DNA of 64,000 bases from Streptomyces lydicus (GTDB taxonomy: Bacteria; Actinomycetota; Actinomycetes; Streptomycetales; Streptomycetaceae): contig NZ_JNZA01000013.1 of NCBI RefSeq assembly GCF_000717345.1, positions 62,001 through 126,000 on the forward strand, written 5' to 3'. A program made the translations under genes and the position numbers. The notes under the pieces are model-generated. The model was given only the letters and a program-made list of their open reading frames with translations, made no database searches and was not told where the DNA came from. Below are positions 25,122 to 34,535 of this stretch, piece after piece (positions within the stretch are counted from its first letter, which is position 1; every line of letters begins with the position of its first letter).

Positions 25122-26278
25122 AGATCGGCATCGTCTGCCCGTACGCCTGGGACGTCCCCGGCGGCGTGCAGTTCCATATCCGCGACCTGGCCGACCACCT
25201 CATCCGGCTCGGCCACGAGGTCTCCGTCCTCGCCCCCGCCGACGACGAGACCCCGCTGCCGCCCTACGTCGTCTCCGCCGGCCGCGCCGTCCCCGTCCCG
25301 TACAACGGCTCGGTCGCCCGCCTGAACTTCGGTTTCCTCTCCGCCGCCCGCGTACGCCGCTGGCTCCAGAACGGCGCCTTCGACGTCATCCACATCCACG
25401 AACCGGCCTCGCCGTCGCTCGGCCTGCTCGCCTGCTGGGCGGCCCAGGGCCCCATCGTGGCGACCTTCCACACCTCCAACCCGCGCTCGCGGGCGATGAT
25501 CGCCGCGTATCCGATCCTGCAGCCCGCACTGGAGAAGATCAGCGCCCGCGTCGCGGTCAGCGAATACGCCCGGCGCACCCTCGTCGAGCACCTCGGCGGT
25601 GACGCGGTGGTCATCCCCAACGGCGTGGACGTCGACTTCTTCGCCCGGGCCGAGCCCGACCCGCGGTGGCAGGGCCGGACCATCGGCTTCATCGGCCGGA
25701 TCGACGAGCCCCGCAAGGGCCTGCCGGTCCTGATGCAGGCGCTGCCCAAGATCCTCGCCGAGGTCCCGGACGCCCGGCTGCTGGTCGCCGGCCGCGGCGA
25801 CGAGGAGGAGGCGGTCGCGGGCCTGCCCGCCGAGCTGCGCTCCCGGGTCGAGTTCCTCGGCATGGTCACCGACGAGGACAAGGCCCGGCTGCTGCGCAGC
25901 GTCGACGTCTACGTCGCCCCCAACACGGGCGGTGAGTCCTTCGGCATCATCCTGGTGGAGGCGATGTCGGCCGGTGCGCCCGTACTGGCCAGCGACCTGG
26001 ACGCGTTCGCCCAGGTCCTTGACCAGGGCGAGGCCGGCGAACTCTTCGCCAACGAGGACGCGGACGATCTGGCCACCGCGGCGGTACGCCTCCTCGGCGA
26101 CCCCGCCCGCCTCGCCGAGCTGCGCGAACGCGGTACCCGCCACGTCCGCCGCTTCGACTGGTCGACGGTCGGCGCCGACATCCTCGCCGTCTACGAGACC
26201 GTCACCGCCGGCGCAGCCTCCGTAGCCGCGGACGAGGCCGTGGCAACCCGAAGCCGGCGCCGCCTGACGCGGGACTAG
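25118..26278 (+). CDS. pimA: phosphatidylinositol alpha-mannosyltransferase, GT4
   Basis: A 386-residue GT-B enzyme that adds the first mannose from GDP-mannose to phosphatidylinositol. The N-terminal glycine-rich start is PYAWDVPGGVQFHIRDLADHLIRLGHEVSVLAP, HIHEPASPSLGLLA follows, and the C-terminal donor site contains GRIDEPRKGLPVLMQAL and the E-x7-E motif ESFGIILVE. The GTG start overlaps the upstream stop. The Ala/Arg-rich last 30 residues lie outside the fold. An 83 bp nested inverted repeat follows. Confidence 0.9.
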   Translation: MKIGIVCPYAWDVPGGVQFHIRDLADHLIRLGHEVSVLAPADDETPLPPYVVSAGRAVPVPYNGSVARLNFGFLSAARVRRWLQNGAFDVIHIHEPASPSLGLLACWAAQGPIVATFHTSNPRSRAMIAAYPILQPALEKISARVAVSEYARRTLVEHLGGDAVVIPNGVDVDFFARAEPDPRWQGRTIGFIGRIDEPRKGLPVLMQALPKILAEVPDARLLVAGRGDEEEAVAGLPAELRSRVEFLGMVTDEDKARLLRSVDVYVAPNTGGESFGIILVEAMSAGAPVLASDLDAFAQVLDQGEAGELFANEDADDLATAAVRLLGDPARLAELRERGTRHVRRFDWSTVGADILAVYETVTAGAASVAADEAVATRSRRRLTRD

Positions 26279-26288
26279 GCGTCCGGCG

Positions 26289-26371
26289 GGCTTCCCACGT
26301 TTTTGTCCGTCCCGCCGCAGGCGCAACGGCGAGCAACCCCCACGGCGGGAAAGCCGAAAACGTGGGAAGCC
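26289..26371. repeat. 83 bp nested inverted repeat after pimA
   Basis: Perfect 15 bp outer arms (GGCTTCCCACGTTTT/complement) enclose an 8 bp inner inverted repeat (TCCCGCCG/CGGCGGGA) and the direct-type segments GCGCAACGGCGAGCAACCCCC. No coding is visible. It could form a large cruciform or RNA fold and may end the PIM operon. It looks like members of a dispersed Streptomyces intergenic family, but that is from memory. Confidence 0.6.
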
Positions 26372-26404
26372 AGCCAAGCGCAGCGCCCGGTAACGTGACC
26401 CGCC

Positions 26405-26950
26405 GTGACCACGTTCATCTGGATCGCCGCCGCGATCGTCCTCATCGGCATCTACCTCAGCTGGACCGCCGGCCGTCTCGACCGTCTGCACGCGCGCATC
26501 GACGCGGCCCGGGCGGCCCTCGACGCCCAGCTGCTGCGGCGTGCGTCCGTCGCGCAGGAGGTGGGCACGTCCGGCGTTCTGGATCCCGCCGCGTCGATCG
26601 TGCTCTACCAGGCCGCGCACGAGGCCCGGCAGGCGGAGGAGGACCAGCGTGAGGTCGCCGAGAGCGCGCTGACCCAGGCGCTGCGGGCCATCTTCGCCGA
26701 GGAGGCGCAGCTGGAGGCCGTACGGGAGGCACCGGGCGGCGAGCAGACGGTCATTGAGCTCACCGCCGCGGTCCGTCGCGTCCCGATGGCCCGGCGCTTC
26801 CACAACGACGCCGTACGGGCGGCCCGCGCGGTGCGCCGCCACCGGGTGGTGCGATACTTCCGGCTCGCCGGGCACGCACCGTTCCCGCTGGCCTTCGAGA
26901 TGGACGACGAGCCCCCAGCCGTCCTGGACGACCGCTCGGCGGGCAACTGA
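26405..26950 (+). CDS. LemA-like membrane-anchored protein
   Basis: A 181-residue protein. One N-terminal hydrophobic segment (FIWIAAAIVLIGIYLSWTA) is followed by helices RLDRLHARIDAARAALDAQLLRRASVAQEV. This recalls the LemA pattern (residues in IDxQLxRRxDL positions), and the end RFHNDAVRAARAVRRHRVVRYFRLAGHAPFPLAFEMDDE fits the same family. The function of LemA-like proteins is unclear. GTG 26405 starts at the membrane segment. It is isolated from pdxS by a hairpin. Confidence 0.72.
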   Translation: MTTFIWIAAAIVLIGIYLSWTAGRLDRLHARIDAARAALDAQLLRRASVAQEVGTSGVLDPAASIVLYQAAHEARQAEEDQREVAESALTQALRAIFAEEAQLEAVREAPGGEQTVIELTAAVRRVPMARRFHNDAVRAARAVRRHRVVRYFRLAGHAPFPLAFEMDDEPPAVLDDRSAGN

Positions 26951-26968
26951 CCCGGGCGCCGAACGGGC

Positions 26969-27001
26969 CGCGGACGGCTGCCGGGCACCGCCCCGTCCGC
27001 G
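26969..27001 (+). terminator. hairpin after the LemA-like gene
   Basis: A 9 bp perfect stem (CGCGGACGG and complement) with a 15-base loop, 19 bases after the stop. Confidence 0.5.
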
Positions 27002-27102
27002 CCCAACGATCCACCGGCCTTGAATTGGCCCTTTTCTCCGGTCCCTCGCAAACGGTTGTGTGGTCCGCACGCATAACCACCCGCACTGAGTGAGGTCTAA
27101 CC

Positions 27103-28014
27103 GTGTCCAGCACGCCCACCACGCCCCAGAACCCCGAGACCGGAACCGCGCGCGTGAAGCGCGGAATGGCCGAGCAGCTCAAGGGCGGCGTGATCATGGA
27201 CGTCGTCACGCCGGAAGAGGCGAAGATCGCCGAGGACGCGGGCGCCGTCGCCGTCATGGCCCTGGAGCGGGTCCCCGCCGACATCCGCAAGGACGGCGGC
27301 GTGGCCCGTATGTCGGACCCCGACATGATCGACGGCATCATCGACGCCGTCTCCATCCCGGTCATGGCCAAGTCCCGCATCGGTCACTTCGTCGAGGCCC
27401 AGGTCCTGCAGTCCCTCGGTGTCGACTACATCGACGAGTCCGAGGTCCTCACCCCGGCCGACGAGGTCAACCACTCCGACAAGTGGGCCTTCACCACCCC
27501 CTTCGTCTGTGGTGCCACCAACCTGGGCGAGGCGCTGCGCCGGATCGCCGAGGGTGCCGCGATGATCCGCTCCAAGGGCGAGGCCGGCACCGGCAACGTC
27601 GTCGAGGCGGTCCGTCACCTGCGCCAGATCAAGGGCGAGATCGCCAAGCTGCGCGGCTGCGACAACAACGAGCTGTACGCCGCCGCCAAGGAGCTGCGCG
27701 CACCCTTCGAGCTGGTCAAGGAGGTCGCCGAGCTCGGCAAGCTGCCGGTCGTGCTGTTCTCCGCCGGTGGTGTGGCCACCCCGGCCGACGCCGCGCTGAT
27801 GCGCCAGCTCGGCGCCGAGGGCGTCTTCGTCGGCTCCGGCATCTTCAAGTCCGGTGACCCGGCCAAGCGCGCCGCCGCGATCGTCAAGGCCACCACCTTC
27901 TACGACGACCCGAAGGTCATCGCGGACGTCTCCCGCAACCTGGGCGAGGCCATGGTCGGCATCAACTGCGACACCCTCCCCGAGGCCGAGCGCTACGCCA
28001 ACCGCGGCTGGTAA
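27103..28014 (+). CDS. pdxS: pyridoxal 5'-phosphate synthase, PdxS subunit
   Basis: A 303-residue TIM-barrel enzyme that condenses ribose-5-phosphate, glyceraldehyde-3-phosphate and ammonia into PLP. It contains the lysine strands [17 protein letters not shown] and [16 protein letters not shown] (both essential Lys are visible), [31 protein letters not shown] and the phosphate site [31 protein letters not shown]. The ammonia comes from PdxT, encoded 15 bases after the stop. The GTG start is preceded by GAGGTC. It assembles as a dodecamer with PdxT in related species. Confidence 0.97.
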   Translation: MSSTPTTPQNPETGTARVKRGMAEQLKGGVIMDVVTPEEAKIAEDAGAVAVMALERVPADIRKDGGVARMSDPDMIDGIIDAVSIPVMAKSRIGHFVEAQVLQSLGVDYIDESEVLTPADEVNHSDKWAFTTPFVCGATNLGEALRRIAEGAAMIRSKGEAGTGNVVEAVRHLRQIKGEIAKLRGCDNNELYAAAKELRAPFELVKEVAELGKLPVVLFSAGGVATPADAALMRQLGAEGVFVGSGIFKSGDPAKRAAAIVKATTFYDDPKVIADVSRNLGEAMVGINCDTLPEAERYANRGW

Positions 28015-28029
28015 GGACGTAAGAACCAG

Positions 28030-28623
28030 ATGAGCACCCCCACCATCGGTGTGCTGGCCCTCCAGGGCGACGTCCGCGAGCACGTCAAGGCGCTCGCGGA
28101 CGCCGGTGCCCAGGCACGGCCGGTGCGCCGCCCCGAGGAACTGGCCGAGATCGACGGCCTGGTCATCCCGGGCGGCGAGTCCACCACGATGTCCAAGCTG
28201 GCGGTCGTCTTCGGCATGCTGGAGCCGCTGCGCGCGTTCGTCCGCGCGGGCCGCCCGGTCTACGGCACCTGCGCCGGCATGATCATGGTCGCGGACAAGC
28301 TGCTGGACGCCCGCGAGGACCAGGAGACGCTCGGCGGCATCGACATGATCGTGCGCCGTAACGCCTTCGGGCGGCAGAACGAGTCGTTCGAGGCGGCCAT
28401 CGATGTGACCGGTATCCCCGGCGGACCGGTCGAGGGCGTCTTCATCCGGGCGCCCTGGGTGGAATCCGTCGGCGGCGCGGTCGAGGTCCTGGCGACCTAC
28501 GACGGGCACACCGTGGCCGTGCGGCAGGGTAACGTCCTCGCTACGTCCTTCCACCCGGAACTCACGGGTGACCACCGGGTGCACGCCCTGTTCGTCGACA
28601 TGGTGCGCGCGTCAGCTGAGTGA
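28030..28623 (+). CDS. pdxT: PLP synthase glutaminase subunit PdxT
   Basis: A 197-residue class I glutamine amidotransferase. The catalytic Cys is in the GTCAGM motif, His-Glu is in TSFHPEL, and the oxyanion-type GGESTTM loop is typical of PdxT. It releases ammonia from glutamine directly into the PdxS barrel, so the two genes act as one enzyme. The start follows an AAGGACGTAAG stretch in the short gap after pdxS. Length is normal. Confidence 0.97.
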   Translation: MSTPTIGVLALQGDVREHVKALADAGAQARPVRRPEELAEIDGLVIPGGESTTMSKLAVVFGMLEPLRAFVRAGRPVYGTCAGMIMVADKLLDAREDQETLGGIDMIVRRNAFGRQNESFEAAIDVTGIPGGPVEGVFIRAPWVESVGGAVEVLATYDGHTVAVRQGNVLATSFHPELTGDHRVHALFVDMVRASAE

Positions 28624-28650
28624 CAGCGGGTGATCCAGCCCCGGTAGGAT
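28620..28650 (+). promoter_or_regulatory. candidate promoter of yebC
   Basis: GTGACA and TAGGAT with a 19-base spacer, 47 bases before the yebC start, in the last codon and short gap after pdxT. Confidence 0.4.
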
Positions 28651-28696
28651 CGAAGGCGTTGGTTTCAGAAATGGGTTACGCGAAGGAGACAGGCGG

Positions 28697-29449
28697 ATGT
28701 CCGGCCACTCTAAATGGGCTACGACGAAGCACAAGAAGGCCGTGATCGATGCCAAGCGCGGCAAGCTCTTCGCGAAGCTGATCAAGAACATCGAGGTCGC
28801 GGCTCGCACGGGCGGCGCCGACCCCGACGGTAACCCGACCCTCTTCGACGCCATCCAGAAGGCCAAGAAGAGCTCGGTGCCCAACAAGAACATCGACTCC
28901 GCGGTCAAGCGCGGTGCGGGCCTGGAGGCCGGCGGCGCCGACTACGAGACCATCATGTACGAGGGTTACGGCCCCAACGGCGTCGCGGTGCTCATCGAGT
29001 GCCTCACCGACAACCGCAACCGGGCCGCCTCGGACGTCCGCGTCGCCATGACCCGCAACGGCGGTTCGATGGCCGACCCGGGTTCGGTTTCGTACCTGTT
29101 CAACCGCAAGGGCGTGGTGATCGTCCCCAAGGGTGAGCTGAGCGAGGACGACGTTCTGGGCGCGGTGCTGGACGCGGGCGCCGAAGAGGTCAACGACCTC
29201 GGCGAGTCCTTCGAGGTGCTCAGCGAGGCCACCGACCTGGTGGCGGTCCGTACCGCCCTGCAGGAGGCCGGTATCGACTACGACTCCGCCGACGCCAACT
29301 TCGTCCCGACCATGCAGGTCGAGCTGGAGGAAGAGGGCGCCCGCAAGATCTTCAAGCTGATCGACGCGCTGGAGGACAGCGACGACGTGCAGAACGTCTT
29401 CGCCAACTTCGACGTCTCGGACGATGTGATGGCCAAGGTCGACGCCTGA
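28697..29449 (+). CDS. YebC/PmpR-family protein
   Basis: A 250-residue YebC family protein, starting with the invariant [23 protein letters not shown]. The acidic later domains are typical ([37 protein letters not shown]). YebC proteins have been described both as transcription regulators (PmpR) and as ribosome-associated factors helping polyproline translation. The position directly before ruvCAB is conserved in many bacteria. GAAGGAGA lies before ATG 28697. Confidence 0.93.
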   Translation: MSGHSKWATTKHKKAVIDAKRGKLFAKLIKNIEVAARTGGADPDGNPTLFDAIQKAKKSSVPNKNIDSAVKRGAGLEAGGADYETIMYEGYGPNGVAVLIECLTDNRNRAASDVRVAMTRNGGSMADPGSVSYLFNRKGVVIVPKGELSEDDVLGAVLDAGAEEVNDLGESFEVLSEATDLVAVRTALQEAGIDYDSADANFVPTMQVELEEEGARKIFKLIDALEDSDDVQNVFANFDVSDDVMAKVDA

Positions 29450-29470
29450 CGCGTTTTCACCACGGCTGAC

Positions 29471-29511
29471 GCGGACGGGCCGACGGGAACACACCCCGTC
29501 GGCCCGTCCGC
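29471..29511 (+). terminator. terminator between yebC and ruvC
   Basis: A perfect 17 bp stem (GCGGACGGGCCGACGGG and complement) with a 7-base loop. It ends just two bases before the damage-type promoter motif, so ruvCAB is insulated from yebC. Confidence 0.8.
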
Positions 29512-29512
29512 G

Positions 29513-29535
29513 TTGTCAGTGCCAGCCGATACTGT
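29513..29535 (+). promoter_or_regulatory. RecA-independent DNA-damage (PafBC-type) promoter of ruvCAB
   Basis: TTGTCAGTG, an 8-base spacer and TACTGT, matching in every fixed position the published actinobacterial consensus TTGTCRGTG-N8-TANNNT. The start codon of ruvC is 67 bases downstream. No LexA box was searched for systematically. Confidence 0.8.
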
Positions 29536-29601
29536 GCTGGTCAGGGGGTTTCGGCCCCCGGCACAGGAACAGGTGACCGAAGTCGGTGAGGGGAGGGCGC
29601 C

Positions 29602-30153
29602 GTGAAGGTGCTGGGCGTGGACCCGGGGTTGACCCGGTGCGGGATCGGCGTGGTGGAGGGGGTCGCCGGCCGCCCGCTGAAGATGGCCGGCGTCGGCGTC
29701 GTCCGGACCCCGGCGGATGCGGACATCGCCGACCGGCTGGTCCTCATAGAGCGCGGCATCGAGGAGTGGCTGGAGAGCCACCGCCCCGAATTCGTCGCCG
29801 TGGAGCGGGTGTTCAGCCAGCACAACGTCCGTACGGTCATGGGCACCGCCCAGGCCAGCGCGGTCGCCATGCTGTGCGCCGCCCGCCGCGGACTGCCGGT
29901 CGCCCTGCACACCCCCAGCGAGGTCAAGGCGGCCGTGACCGGTTCGGGCCGGGCCGACAAGGCCCAGGTCGGCGCGATGGTGACGCGGCTGCTGCGGCTC
30001 GACGCGCCGCCCAAGCCGGCCGACGCCGCCGACGCCCTGGCCCTCGCCATCTGCCACATCTGGCGCGCCCCCGCGGTCAACCGCCTCCAGCAGGCGCAGG
30101 CCGCCGCCCGCCGCTCCGCCGCTCCCGTCCGTACGCTGAAGGGCACCCGATGA
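29602..30153 (+). CDS. ruvC: Holliday junction resolvase RuvC
   Basis: A 183-residue RuvC endonuclease that cuts Holliday junctions. The acidic active site is visible as D7 (GVDPG), the E of FVAVERVF and the Asp pair in [12 protein letters not shown]. The GTG start lies after GGGGAGGGC. The stop overlaps the ruvA ATG (ATGA), and ruvB follows after 82 bases, so this is the ruvCAB operon in the usual actinobacterial order. Confidence 0.96.
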   Translation: MKVLGVDPGLTRCGIGVVEGVAGRPLKMAGVGVVRTPADADIADRLVLIERGIEEWLESHRPEFVAVERVFSQHNVRTVMGTAQASAVAMLCAARRGLPVALHTPSEVKAAVTGSGRADKAQVGAMVTRLLRLDAPPKPADAADALALAICHIWRAPAVNRLQQAQAAARRSAAPVRTLKGTR

Positions 30154-30770
30154 TCGCCTTCGTCTCCGGGCCGGTCGCGGCCCTGGCCCCCGATACCGCC
30201 GTCGTCGAGGTCGGCGGCATCGGGATGGCCGTCCAGTGCACCCCGAACACCCTCTCCGGGCTGCGCCTCGGACAGCAGGCCAAGCTCGCCACGTCCCTCG
30301 TCGTCCGAGAGGACTCGCTCACGCTCTACGGCTTCGCCGACGACGACGAGCGGCAGACCTTCGAGCTGCTGCAGACCGCCAGCGGCGTCGGTCCCCGGCT
30401 CGCCCAGGCCATGCTGGCGGTGCACTCGCCCGACGCGCTGCGGCTGGCGGTCGCCACCGGGGACGAGAAGGCGCTCACGGCGGTCCCGGGCATCGGCAAG
30501 AAGGGCGCTCAGAAGCTGCTGCTGGAGCTGAAGGACCGGCTCGGCGAGCCCCTGGGCACCGGCCGCACGGGTGCGGCCGGTGCTGCCGCGGCCGGCTGGC
30601 GCGATCAGCTGCAGGCCGCCCTGATCGGGCTCGGCTACGCCACCCGCGAGGCGGACGAGGCGGTCGCCGCGGTCGCCCCGCAGGCCGAGGCGGCGCTCGC
30701 CGACGGCGGCGCGCCGCAGGTCCCGCAGCTGCTCAAGGCCGCCCTGCAGACCCTGAACCGCGCACGATGA
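30150..30770 (+). CDS. ruvA: Holliday junction DNA helicase subunit RuvA
   Basis: A 206-residue RuvA. The OB-type N-terminus is [30 protein letters not shown], the helix-hairpin-helix is [21 protein letters not shown] with [21 protein letters not shown], and the C-terminal three-helix domain that binds RuvB closes the protein. The linker is Ala/Gly-rich and a little long. It holds the junction open for branch migration by RuvB. Confidence 0.96.
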   Translation: MIAFVSGPVAALAPDTAVVEVGGIGMAVQCTPNTLSGLRLGQQAKLATSLVVREDSLTLYGFADDDERQTFELLQTASGVGPRLAQAMLAVHSPDALRLAVATGDEKALTAVPGIGKKGAQKLLLELKDRLGEPLGTGRTGAAGAAAAGWRDQLQAALIGLGYATREADEAVAAVAPQAEAALADGGAPQVPQLLKAALQTLNRAR

Positions 30771-30852
30771 GCGCCGCCACCCGGGCCCCGGGCCCGCGAC
30801 CGTACGACCACGCAGGCGGCCCGGCCGCCCCGACCCCGCGAGGCAATCCGCA

Positions 30853-31941
30853 GTGAACTGGGACGACACCGCACCGTCCACCGAGGACGCCGCGCCGGCC
30901 GGCGCCGACCGGCTGGTCGGGCCCGACGCGGACGGCGAGGACACCGCCGTCGAGGCCGCGCTGCGGCCCAAGGACCTCGCCGAGTTCGTGGGCCAGGAGC
31001 GGGTGCGCGAACAGCTCGACCTGGTGCTGCGCGCCGCCCGGGCCCGCGGCGCCACCGCCGACCACGTCCTGCTGTCCGGCGCGCCCGGCCTCGGCAAGAC
31101 CACCCTCTCCATGATCATCGCCGCCGAGATGGGCGCCCCGATCCGGATCACCTCCGGCCCGGCCATTCAGCACGCCGGCGACCTCGCGGCGATCCTCTCC
31201 TCCCTCCAGGAGGGCGAGGTCCTCTTCCTCGACGAGATCCACCGGATGTCCCGGCCCGCCGAGGAGATGCTCTACATGGCGATGGAGGACTTCCGCGTCG
31301 ACGTCATCGTCGGCAAGGGCCCCGGCGCCACCGCCATCCCCCTCGAACTCCCGCCGTTCACCCTGGTCGGCGCCACGACCCGGGCCGGTCTGCTGCCGCC
31401 CCCGCTGCGTGACCGCTTCGGCTTCACCGCGCACATGGAGTTCTACGCCCCCGCCGAGCTGGAGCGGGTCATCCACCGCTCGGCCGGGCTGCTGGACGTC
31501 GAGATAGAGGCGGACGGCGCCGCCGAGATCGCCGGCCGCTCCCGCGGCACGCCCCGTATCGCCAACCGTCTGCTGCGCCGGGTCCGCGACTACGCCCAGG
31601 TCAAAGCGGATGGACTGATCACCCGCGAGATCGCCTCGCAGGCCCTCGGGGTGTACGAGGTCGACGCCCGCGGCCTGGACCGGCTCGACCGCGCGGTGCT
31701 CACGGCCCTGCTCAAGCTCTTCGGCGGCGGCCCGGTGGGCCTGGCCACCCTCGCGGTCGCGGTGGGGGAGGAGCGCGAGACGGTCGAGGAGGTCGCCGAG
31801 CCGTTCCTCGTGCGGGAAGGGCTGCTCGCCAGGACCCCCCGGGGGAGGATCGGGACCCCCGCGGCCTGGGCTCATCTGGGGCTGGTTCCCCCGCAGCACC
31901 AACCGGGAGGAAGCGGACAGCAGGGCTTGTTCGGCCCGTGA
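30853..31941 (+). CDS. ruvB: Holliday junction DNA helicase motor RuvB
   Basis: A 362-residue AAA+ ATPase that drives branch migration with RuvA. Walker A is GAPGLGKT, Walker B LFLDEIHR, sensor 1 GATTRAG, and the arginine-finger strand is LRDRFG. The C-terminal winged-helix domain ends [22 protein letters not shown] 30853 is followed by a non-conserved acidic stretch of about 40 residues before the core. The extra tail after PP is Gly/Gln-rich. Confidence 0.97.
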   Translation: MNWDDTAPSTEDAAPAGADRLVGPDADGEDTAVEAALRPKDLAEFVGQERVREQLDLVLRAARARGATADHVLLSGAPGLGKTTLSMIIAAEMGAPIRITSGPAIQHAGDLAAILSSLQEGEVLFLDEIHRMSRPAEEMLYMAMEDFRVDVIVGKGPGATAIPLELPPFTLVGATTRAGLLPPPLRDRFGFTAHMEFYAPAELERVIHRSAGLLDVEIEADGAAEIAGRSRGTPRIANRLLRRVRDYAQVKADGLITREIASQALGVYEVDARGLDRLDRAVLTALLKLFGGGPVGLATLAVAVGEERETVEEVAEPFLVREGLLARTPRGRIGTPAAWAHLGLVPPQHQPGGSGQQGLFGP

Positions 31942-31988
31942 CGGCGCGGAGACTCGCCCGGCCAGGAACTGCGGTGCGATGCTGGGCG

Positions 31989-32018
31989 TTGTTCCACTGG
32001 TGGGGACTCGCTTAGACT
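31989..32018 (+). promoter_or_regulatory. candidate promoter of yajC-secD-secF
   Basis: TTGTTC and TAGACT separated by 18 bases, 87 bases before the yajC start, after ruvB. Confidence 0.5.
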
Positions 32019-32104
32019 CCGCCGATGCCGACCGTGAGGGCCGGCATACCCACCCCCGCTATATGAGACCGCCCAGCAGCGGTCGTGCGAAGGATTTCCG
32101 TCCC

Positions 32105-32626
32105 GTGAGTATCGTGACTCTTCTCCCCTTCATCGTCCTCATCGGGGCCATGTTCCTGATGACGCGGTCCGCCAAGAAGAAGCAGCAGGCGGCCCAGCAG
32201 ATGCGCAACGAGATGCAGGCCGGCACCGGCGTCCGGACCATCGGTGGCATGTACGCCACCGTCAAGGAAATCCACGAGGACACCGTCCTCCTGGAGGTCG
32301 CCCCCGGCGTGCACGCCATCTACGCCAAGAACGCCATCGGCGCGGTGCTCGCGGACGAGGAGTACAACCGCATCCTGGACGGTGCCGACCCGATCCACGC
32401 CGACGAGCCGGTCGTCCCGGACGACGCCTCGTCGCTGACCGGCGACACCGCCGCCGAGACGGGTGACAAGGCCGACAAGATCGACCTCGGCAAGGCCGCG
32501 ACCCCGGCCGACGCCGAGCCCGCCACCGAGCAGCCCGCGGCCGACAAGGGCGCAGAGGACAGCGTCAAGGCCGACGCCGACGCCGCCAAGGAGGACAAGA
32601 AGGCCGGCGGCGACGACGCGAAGTAG
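32105..32626 (+). CDS. yajC: preprotein translocase auxiliary subunit YajC
   Basis: A 173-residue YajC. A single N-terminal helix (VTLLPFIVLIGAMFLMT) is followed by RSAKKKQQAAQQMRNEMQAGTGVRTIGGMYATV, the family core, and VLLEVAPGVHAIYAKNAI. A long acidic Ala/Asp/Lys-rich tail of about 80 residues is a normal Streptomyces extension. It is part of the SecDF-YajC complex that aids Sec export. The GTG start has GAAGGA 11 bases upstream. Confidence 0.93.
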   Translation: MSIVTLLPFIVLIGAMFLMTRSAKKKQQAAQQMRNEMQAGTGVRTIGGMYATVKEIHEDTVLLEVAPGVHAIYAKNAIGAVLADEEYNRILDGADPIHADEPVVPDDASSLTGDTAAETGDKADKIDLGKAATPADAEPATEQPAADKGAEDSVKADADAAKEDKKAGGDDAK

Positions 32627-32773
32627 TCCCTCCCACGGAACCGCGGAGCGCGAAGCGTCGTGCGCCGCGGTTCCGGGACGGTCTAGGCTCCGGCGGGGGC
32701 AGGTCCCCACAAGACTTCGTGGCCGCTCGGCCGACACACCGGGCCGAGGGGTTGGACAGGGAGAAACGAGAAG

Positions 32774-34534
32774 GTGGCAGCACCGAAGAAGGGCCGCAGG
32801 GCGCCCACGGGCCAGGGGCATCCGGGCCGCACCCTGATCCTGGTCCTGATCGTGATGGCCGGGCTGATCGGAGGCATGTTCTACGCCGGCACGCTGACGC
32901 CGCGGCTGGGCATCGACCTGGCCGGCGGCACGAGCTTCACGCTCCAGGCCGAGAACATGCCGGGCAAGCCCAACGCGATCAACGAGACCAACATGAAGAC
33001 CGCCTCCGGGATCATGGAGCGGCGGGTCAACGGTCTGGGCGTGTCCGAAGCCGAGGTGCAGACCCAGGGCACCGACCACATCGTGGTGAACATCCCCCGG
33101 GGTACGGACGCCAAGCAGGCCCGTCAGCAGGTCGGTACCACCGCCCAGCTCGGATTCCGGCCGGTGCTGACCACCACCGCCGGCACCAAGGCTCCCGAGC
33201 CCGAGCCCAGCCCCTCCAAGGGCGCGAACGGCAAGGGCAAGGGCGGCGACCAGGCCAAGGGCACGCAGCAGCACGCCTCCTCGTCGCCGACCCCCGGCGC
33301 GAAGCCCACGACGCAGGGCCGTGCCGTCACGGACTCCCTGAAGAAGGCTCCGTCCGGGAAGCCCAGCCCGTCCGGCCCGGCCAAGCCCACCGCGCCCGCG
33401 GTCCCGCCGGCCCCTGGCGGCGACCAGATCCCGCCGGCCCTCCAGAAGCAGCTGAACGCGCTGGACTGCTCCACCAAGAAGGCCCTCGCGGTCGCCGGTG
33501 AGAAGGCCGCCGCGGCCAACCCGTCCTCGCCCGTCGTGGCCTGCAAGGACGACGGCTCGCAGAAGTACGTGCTCGGTCCGGTCGGTGTCGAGGGCACCGA
33601 CGTCAAGGACGCCAAGGCCGTCTTCGACAGCCAGCAGGGCCAGGGCTGGATCGTCCAGATGGACTTCACCTCCGACGGTGGCAAGAAGTTCGCGGACGTC
33701 ACCGGCAAGCTCGCCACCAAGGCGCAGCCGCAGAACCAGTTCGCGATCGTCCTCGACGGCGCGGTGGTCTCCGACCCGCGGGTCAGCGAGCGGCTGAACG
33801 GCGGCAACGCCACCATCTCCGGCGGCTTCACCCAGCAGTCCGCCGAGGACCTCGGCAACATGCTGTCCTACGGCGCGCTGCCGCTCTCGTTCAAGATCGT
33901 CGACGAGACCTCGGTCACCGCGGCGCTCGGCGGTGAGCAGCTGCACGCCGGTCTGCTGGCCGGCGCCATCGGCCTGGCCCTGGTCATCATCTACCTCGTC
34001 GCCTACTACCGGGGTCTGGCGCTGGTCGCGCTGGCGAGCCTCGGGGTCTCGGCGATCCTGACGTACGCGATCATGACGTTGCTGGGCCCGGCCATCGGGT
34101 TCGCACTGAACCTCCCGGCGGTCTGTGGCGCCATCGTCGCCATCGGCATCACCGCCGACTCGTTCATCGTCTACTTCGAACGCATCCGGGACGAGATCCG
34201 CGAGGGCCGCACGCTGCGGCCCGCCGTCGAGCGCGGATGGCCGCGGGCCCGCCGTACGATCCTGGTCTCCGACTTCGTGTCGTTCCTGGCCGCCGCGGTG
34301 CTGTTCATCGTCACCGTCGGCAAGGTGAAGGGCTTCGCCTTCACGCTGGGCCTGACCACGGTGCTGGACGTCGTGGTGGTGTTCCTCTTCACCAAGCCGC
34401 TGATGACGATGCTGGCCAAGCGGAAGTTCTTCGCCAACGGACACCCCTGGTCCGGCCTCGACCCCAAGCGCCTGGGCGCCAAGCCCCCGCTGCGCCGCCG
34501 TCGCTCCGCCCCCACCCAGACGAAGGAGGCGTGA
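32774..34534 (+). CDS. secD: Sec translocon accessory protein SecD
   Basis: A 586-residue SecD that pulls exported proteins outward using the proton gradient. It has one N-terminal membrane segment, a GIDLAGGTSFTLQ strand, a periplasmic P1 region, and five C-terminal helices including GLALVIIYLVAYYRGLALVALASLGVSA and the motif GITADSFIVYFERIRDEIREG. P1 carries a roughly 80-residue Pro/Lys/Gly-rich insert (about 136-220), common in Streptomyces. secF starts one base after its stop. Confidence 0.95.
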   Translation: MAAPKKGRRAPTGQGHPGRTLILVLIVMAGLIGGMFYAGTLTPRLGIDLAGGTSFTLQAENMPGKPNAINETNMKTASGIMERRVNGLGVSEAEVQTQGTDHIVVNIPRGTDAKQARQQVGTTAQLGFRPVLTTTAGTKAPEPEPSPSKGANGKGKGGDQAKGTQQHASSSPTPGAKPTTQGRAVTDSLKKAPSGKPSPSGPAKPTAPAVPPAPGGDQIPPALQKQLNALDCSTKKALAVAGEKAAAANPSSPVVACKDDGSQKYVLGPVGVEGTDVKDAKAVFDSQQGQGWIVQMDFTSDGGKKFADVTGKLATKAQPQNQFAIVLDGAVVSDPRVSERLNGGNATISGGFTQQSAEDLGNMLSYGALPLSFKIVDETSVTAALGGEQLHAGLLAGAIGLALVIIYLVAYYRGLALVALASLGVSAILTYAIMTLLGPAIGFALNLPAVCGAIVAIGITADSFIVYFERIRDEIREGRTLRPAVERGWPRARRTILVSDFVSFLAAAVLFIVTVGKVKGFAFTLGLTTVLDVVVVFLFTKPLMTMLAKRKFFANGHPWSGLDPKRLGAKPPLRRRRSAPTQTKEA

Positions 34535-34535
34535 G

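Noticed and set aside
31836..31890. CCCCCCGGGGGAGG and nearby strings at the ruvB end, resembling a repeat
   Set aside because: They code for the conserved winged-helix [16 protein letters not shown] motif of RuvB.
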